A DNA stretch of 6,406 bases from Treponema sp. (GTDB taxonomy: Bacteria; Spirochaetota; Spirochaetia; Treponematales; Breznakiellaceae), in contig JAITQR010000224.1 of NCBI GenBank assembly GCA_031288815.1, forward strand, positions 1 to 6,406. The letters run 5' to 3'. Both the position numbers and the translations under genes were made by a program. Within the stretch, counting starts at the first letter, position 1; each line of letters starts with the position of its first letter. This document shows positions 4,391-6,406 of this stretch, piece by piece. The notes under the pieces are model-generated. The model was not told the origin of the DNA, searched no databases, and was given only the letters and a program-made list of their open reading frames with translations.

Positions 4391-6406
4391 CTAGTTAAGC
4401 AGCGCCGCCGTCTCCATCTGATCCCAGCGGATCGCTATGTCGGCGGGGCGTTCCGCCGCGATATTCTTTAAGTCTTTGTTAGCCCCCAGCTCCAGAAGCA
4501 GGGATATAAGCTCCGGATTGCCGTAACGGGCGGCGTAATGGAGGATCGTGTTTCCCGAGGCGTCCCTGGCGTGGATTGCCCTGCCGGAAAACAGGGCCTG
4601 TACGCCCACCTGGCCTTTGACAAGGGCCAGTTCTCCCGGACTCATGCCATCCCCGGCGACGGTAAAGGGATCGGCCCCGGCGTCGGCCAGAAGCTTGGCG
4701 GAGTTCCAGGCTTCCTGATCCACCGCCAGCCGCAAGGGGTTCCGTCCTTTCGCGTCTATGGCGGAGAGACGGGCGCCCTGGTTGATGATGATCTCGATTA
4801 TATTCGCCGGGGCATGCTGGCTGATGGCGATATGCAGAGGCGAGGACCCGTTGTCATCGGCCGCCCAGATCCGATCCTTGGTTAGCAGGGTGGAGACCAG
4901 GCGGGGGGATATGGAAAGGGCCATCTGGAAGGGGGTTCTGCCCGTGGCGTTTTTCGCGTGAATGGGAGCGCCCCAACCCAGCAGCATACCCACAAGATCG
5001 CTCCGCTCGGCGGCCACCGCGATGTGGAGAGGGGTGTCTCCCCGGGTGTTCCGGGTATTGGTATCCGCCCCCAGATCCACCAGCCTGTCTACCGTCCTCG
5101 GGAAGCCCGCCAGGATCGCTTCCATGAAGGGGGTGTTGCCGTCGGCGTCCCGGACTTCAATATCCGCCCCTCTGCTTATCAGGAGGGCTTCCAGATCGCC
5201 AATCCCCAGCCGTATCGCGTCGTGAAGGGGAGTCTTGCCGTTGAGGGCATGGGCGTTAATGTCGATCCCCGCGTCAATAAGGGCCAGGGCGGCTTTCCTG
5301 CCGTTCCACCGAACCGCCGCGTGGAGGGCCGAATTGCCCATATTGTCCCGGCTGGACAGGGAAGCTCCCGCCTCAAGCAGGACCCTTACGGTGGTATCGT
5401 TGTTGTACTTTACCGCCACAAAAAGCGGTGTTTCGCCGGTGGCATTGGCCGCCTCGGTATAAGCCCCCTGCTGAATCAGGAGGGGAATATACCCGTCCAG
5501 TTTCCACTGGGAGGCGTAGTGAAGCATGCTGTTCCCCAGCCCGTCCTTGGCGGTAATAGTACGGGGGCTGATCATCCAGTGCCGTACGCCGCCGGGGGAA
5601 TGAAAGGTAAGGTAAAGCGGGCTTTCCCCCCGGGTATTGGGGGCGAAAATATCCGCTCCCCGGGAAAGGAGCATCTCCCCAATTGCCGCCTCGTTCTGCC
5701 GGACCGCCAGATGGAGGCTGGTTTCGCCTTCCTTGTTCCGGGCATTGACCAGGGCCCTCTGATCCAGGATCAGGCCGATGATCTTTATATCCCCCCGGTT
5801 TTTAATCGCCATGTGAAGCATGGTGTTCCCCGCGCTGTCCGCCTGGTGAACCGTTTCCGGGTTAACCAGGGCGATCAACATCGGGCCGTTTTCCTCCAGG
5901 GCTTTTCCAAAAGGCGTTTCACCGGCGTTATCCGCCGCGAAGACATTTGACTGATAGTCCAGGAGCAGGGGGATGGCCTGGAGGCGGTTTTGCTCTACCG
6001 CCAGGTAGAGGGGGGTCTTTCCGTCGATATTCCTGATAGTCACATCCGCGCCGCCGCCAAGCAGAGCCTGGACTATCTCGGCGTCCCGGTTAAGGGTAAT
6101 GGCGATATGGAGGGGGGATTCGCCGTGTTCATCCCGCAGGCTTGGGTTGGCCCCCTGGGAAAGCAGGAGCTTGATAGCCGCCAAATGGCTTTCGGGGGGT
6201 ACGGCTATGTGCAGTATGGAGTTCCCCTTCGCGTCCTGGGCGTCTATTTCCGCCCCGCTGGCGATAAGTATTTCCATCGTTTTGATATTGCCGGAACGGG
6301 CCGCTTCGTGGAGCGGGGTAGTGCCCGAGGCGTTCTTGATATTGATATCCGCCTTTTTTTCGATAAAGAAGGAGGTAAGTCCCGTATAGCCTTCCCTGGC
6401 GGCGTA
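4391..6406 (-). CDS. Large ankyrin-repeat protein, 5' end beyond window
   Basis: Reading leftward, the frame is open from the right edge (6406) to a TAG at 4393-4391, giving 671 visible residues. The ATG at 6277-6275 is internal: the 43 codons upstream of it are in frame and continue the repeat pattern (GTTPLHEAARSGNIKT precedes it). Nearly the whole protein consists of 31-34 residue ankyrin repeats of the form G-x-T-P-L-H-x-A...LL..GAD; 19 are complete. The last 21 residues (AERPADIAIRWDQMETAALL plus N) form a degenerate capping repeat. Ankyrin arrays fold into elongated solenoids that bind other proteins; no enzymatic domain is visible. Whether it is secreted cannot be told, because the N-terminus is missing. 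It converges on the recN operon and is an independent transcription unit with its promoter outside the window. No frameshift is seen, so the visible part looks intact. Confidence 0.95.
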   Translation of the reverse strand, partial: YAAREGYTGLTSFFIEKKADINIKNASGTTPLHEAARSGNIKTMEILIASGAEIDAQDAKGNSILHIAVPPESHLAAIKLLLSQGANPSLRDEHGESPLHIAITLNRDAEIVQALLGGGADVTIRNIDGKTPLYLAVEQNRLQAIPLLLDYQSNVFAADNAGETPFGKALEENGPMLIALVNPETVHQADSAGNTMLHMAIKNRGDIKIIGLILDQRALVNARNKEGETSLHLAVRQNEAAIGEMLLSRGADIFAPNTRGESPLYLTFHSPGGVRHWMISPRTITAKDGLGNSMLHYASQWKLDGYIPLLIQQGAYTEAANATGETPLFVAVKYNNDTTVRVLLEAGASLSSRDNMGNSALHAAVRWNGRKAALALIDAGIDINAHALNGKTPLHDAIRLGIGDLEALLISRGADIEVRDADGNTPFMEAILAGFPRTVDRLVDLGADTNTRNTRGDTPLHIAVAAERSDLVGMLLGWGAPIHAKNATGRTPFQMALSISPRLVSTLLTKDRIWAADDNGSSPLHIAISQHAPANIIEIIINQGARLSAIDAKGRNPLRLAVDQEAWNSAKLLADAGADPFTVAGDGMSPGELALVKGQVGVQALFSGRAIHARDASGNTILHYAARYGNPELISLLLELGANKDLKNIAAERPADIAIRWDQMETAALLN
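4457..6325 (-). repeat. Array of 19 complete ankyrin repeats within the leftward gene
   Basis: Cutting before each conserved Gly gives lengths, from the N-terminal side: 33, 34, 34, 33, 31, 34, 33, 31, 33, 33, 33, 33, 33, 33, 31, 34, 33, 31, 33. The best-conserved positions are the opening G-x-T/S-P-L-H-x-A and the G-A-D/N loop. The 31-residue repeats (numbers 5, 8, 15, 18) have lost the usual L-L-x-x-G-A-D centre. Repeats are diverged in DNA sequence, so this is an old array, not a recent tandem expansion. Confidence 0.92.

Noticed and set aside
4958..5950. 330-codon rightward open frame with periodic Gly-Val-Pro motifs
   Set aside because: It is the antisense image of the ankyrin repeats; its periodicity mirrors the real gene and it has no ribosome site.
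6275..6277. ATG as the start of the ankyrin gene
   Set aside because: The frame stays open for 43 further codons to the window edge and those codons encode a partial and the start of a full ankyrin repeat.
6354..6360. Run of 7 T (A7 in the ankyrin coding strand) as a phase-variation site
   Set aside because: Seven bases is short for switching, encodes ordinary Lys codons, and similar runs occur elsewhere, for example 2140-2146 in recN.

Overview
The window looks like chromosomal DNA from a spirochaete, most likely Treponema-like. The basis is the recN-linked 282-residue protein of treponeme type, the very long ankyrin-repeat protein and the overall gene style. This is a judgement from the sequence alone, and the GC-rich composition means a named species cannot be assigned. 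It holds one rightward gene cluster (1-4076), a 314-base convergent intergenic region (4077-4390), and one long leftward gene that runs off the right edge (4391-6406).

The rightward cluster has four genes packed as an operon. They are the C-terminal part of a DegT/DnrJ/EryC1/StrS-type PLP aminotransferase (1-534, truncated by the window edge), NAD kinase nadK (544-1443), the DNA repair ATPase recN (1436-3238), and an unrecognised, cysteine-free, mostly helical 282-residue protein (3228-4076). nadK/recN overlap by 8 bases and recN/hypothetical by 11 bases, so translational coupling is likely. nadK next to recN is a recurrent bacterial arrangement. The aminotransferase probably belongs to sugar or cell-surface metabolism and shares only the transcript. 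No promoter was identified inside the cluster, so it is presumably driven from upstream of the window.

The convergent spacer contains no convincing gene. It contains an imperfect inverted repeat (4271-4353) whose arms are each built from about three 10-base units of the type CACGAAGGNN. It also has a GC-rich stretch (4069-4210) with nested potential stems. Either could act as a transcription end or insulator between the two converging units, but neither has a classical stem plus T-run.

The leftward gene encodes at least 671 residues that are almost entirely ankyrin repeats: 19 complete repeats, a partial one at each end, and the true N-terminus outside the window. Repeat lengths are not random. 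Short 31-residue repeats recur, and the repeat after each one starts with a G-N/S type motif, suggesting a higher-order module of about 98 residues. No obviously new multi-gene system is visible. The best leads are the spacer repeat, the ankyrin super-module and the recN-coupled protein of unknown function.
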